Of a stretch of 64,000 nucleotides of DNA, positions 63,979-64,000 are shown piece after piece. A model generated the notes under the pieces. That model was not told where the DNA came from. It made no database searches and saw nothing but the letters and a program-made list of their open reading frames with translations. This DNA comes from Streptococcus mitis (GTDB taxonomy: Bacteria > Bacillota > Bacilli > Lactobacillales > Streptococcaceae): the NCBI RefSeq assembly GCF_005144795.1, contig NZ_SWFJ01000003.1, forward strand, positions 121,776 through 185,775, written 5' to 3'. The stretch's first letter is position 1; every line of letters starts with the position of its first letter. Both the position numbers and the translations under genes were made by a program.

Positions 63979-64000
63979 TGGTATGTTGCGGTTGGAAGCA

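Noticed and set aside
63979..64000. Possible second tRNA at the right edge
   Set aside because: Only 22 bases remain, too few to fold or identify an anticodon.

Overview
The window is chromosomal DNA of a mitis-group Streptococcus (S. mitis / S. pseudopneumoniae / S. oralis type, close to but not obviously S. pneumoniae). The evidence is the gene set itself (pneumococcal-type piu iron uptake genes, a YSIRK/LPxTG surface EndoD, blp bacteriocin-locus remnants, ccrZ, a ComX-boxed ssbB), three BOX elements with the boxA core CGTC-GCCTTGCCGTA, CIRCE-controlled chaperone genes, strong AGGAGG ribosome sites and extended -10 promoters. All names come from reading the sequence and from memory of families; no database search was run.

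Layout. 1-2452 (minus): an iron-compound ABC transporter (two permeases and a partial ATPase). 2683-4063: glutamyl aminopeptidase PepA and a small immunity-like protein. 4161-5792 (minus): Na/Pi-cotransporter/PhoU protein. 6130-11118: endo-beta-N-acetylglucosaminidase D. 11401-15370: pgk, a diverged duplicate of the pgk 3' end split by a BOX element, an aromatic-acid-exporter-like membrane protein, then glnR-glnA behind a GlnR box. 15484-16926: PadR regulator with two DUF2812 membrane proteins. 16951-23127: HrcA regulon hrcA-grpE-dnaK-(extra membrane gene)-dnaJ, with structured intergenic elements. 23406-25958: small membrane-anchored protein, HIT protein, EcsAB transporter.

26020-32236 is a degraded blp (bacteriocin-like peptide) locus. 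It has blpT-like and blpR genes, a frameshifted blpH and two BlpR-type promoters on a duplicated segment. Several small membrane immunity-like proteins, blpZ and two tandem CPBP/CAAX proteases follow. The pheromone (blpC), exporter (blpAB) and recognisable bacteriocin genes are not visible. It reads as an immunity-only locus. 32399-39629 is core: ccrZ-trmB, then rimP-nusA-rnpM-ylxQ-infB and rbfA. 39837-42607 holds small unknown proteins, a DUF1858/hemerythrin-PAS pair, DUF1912 and an HhH protein. 42640-47237 is a T-box operon ending in valS.

47316-52353 is an AT-rich four-gene island between valS and rpoE. It encodes an Eco57I-like DNA methyltransferase, a 799-residue protein with two GHKL ATPase modules and a histidine-kinase H-box, a stand-alone receiver protein and an HNH nuclease. 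The genes are contiguous, the last three nearly overlapping. This looks like a phosphorelay-controlled restriction or defence system and is the best candidate here for an undescribed system. 52705-63978 returns to core genes: rpoE, pyrG with a CTP-sensing attenuator, a thioredoxin-like/YtpR cluster, an SDR, ssbB with a competence box, CIRCE-groES-groEL, queH, a DUF402 phosphatase, recX, an rlmD-like methyltransferase and tRNA-Glu.

At least three intergenic hairpin elements (18876-19010, 23173-23303, 39035-39170) share one scaffold while their stems differ by compensatory changes, so they are related structured repeats.
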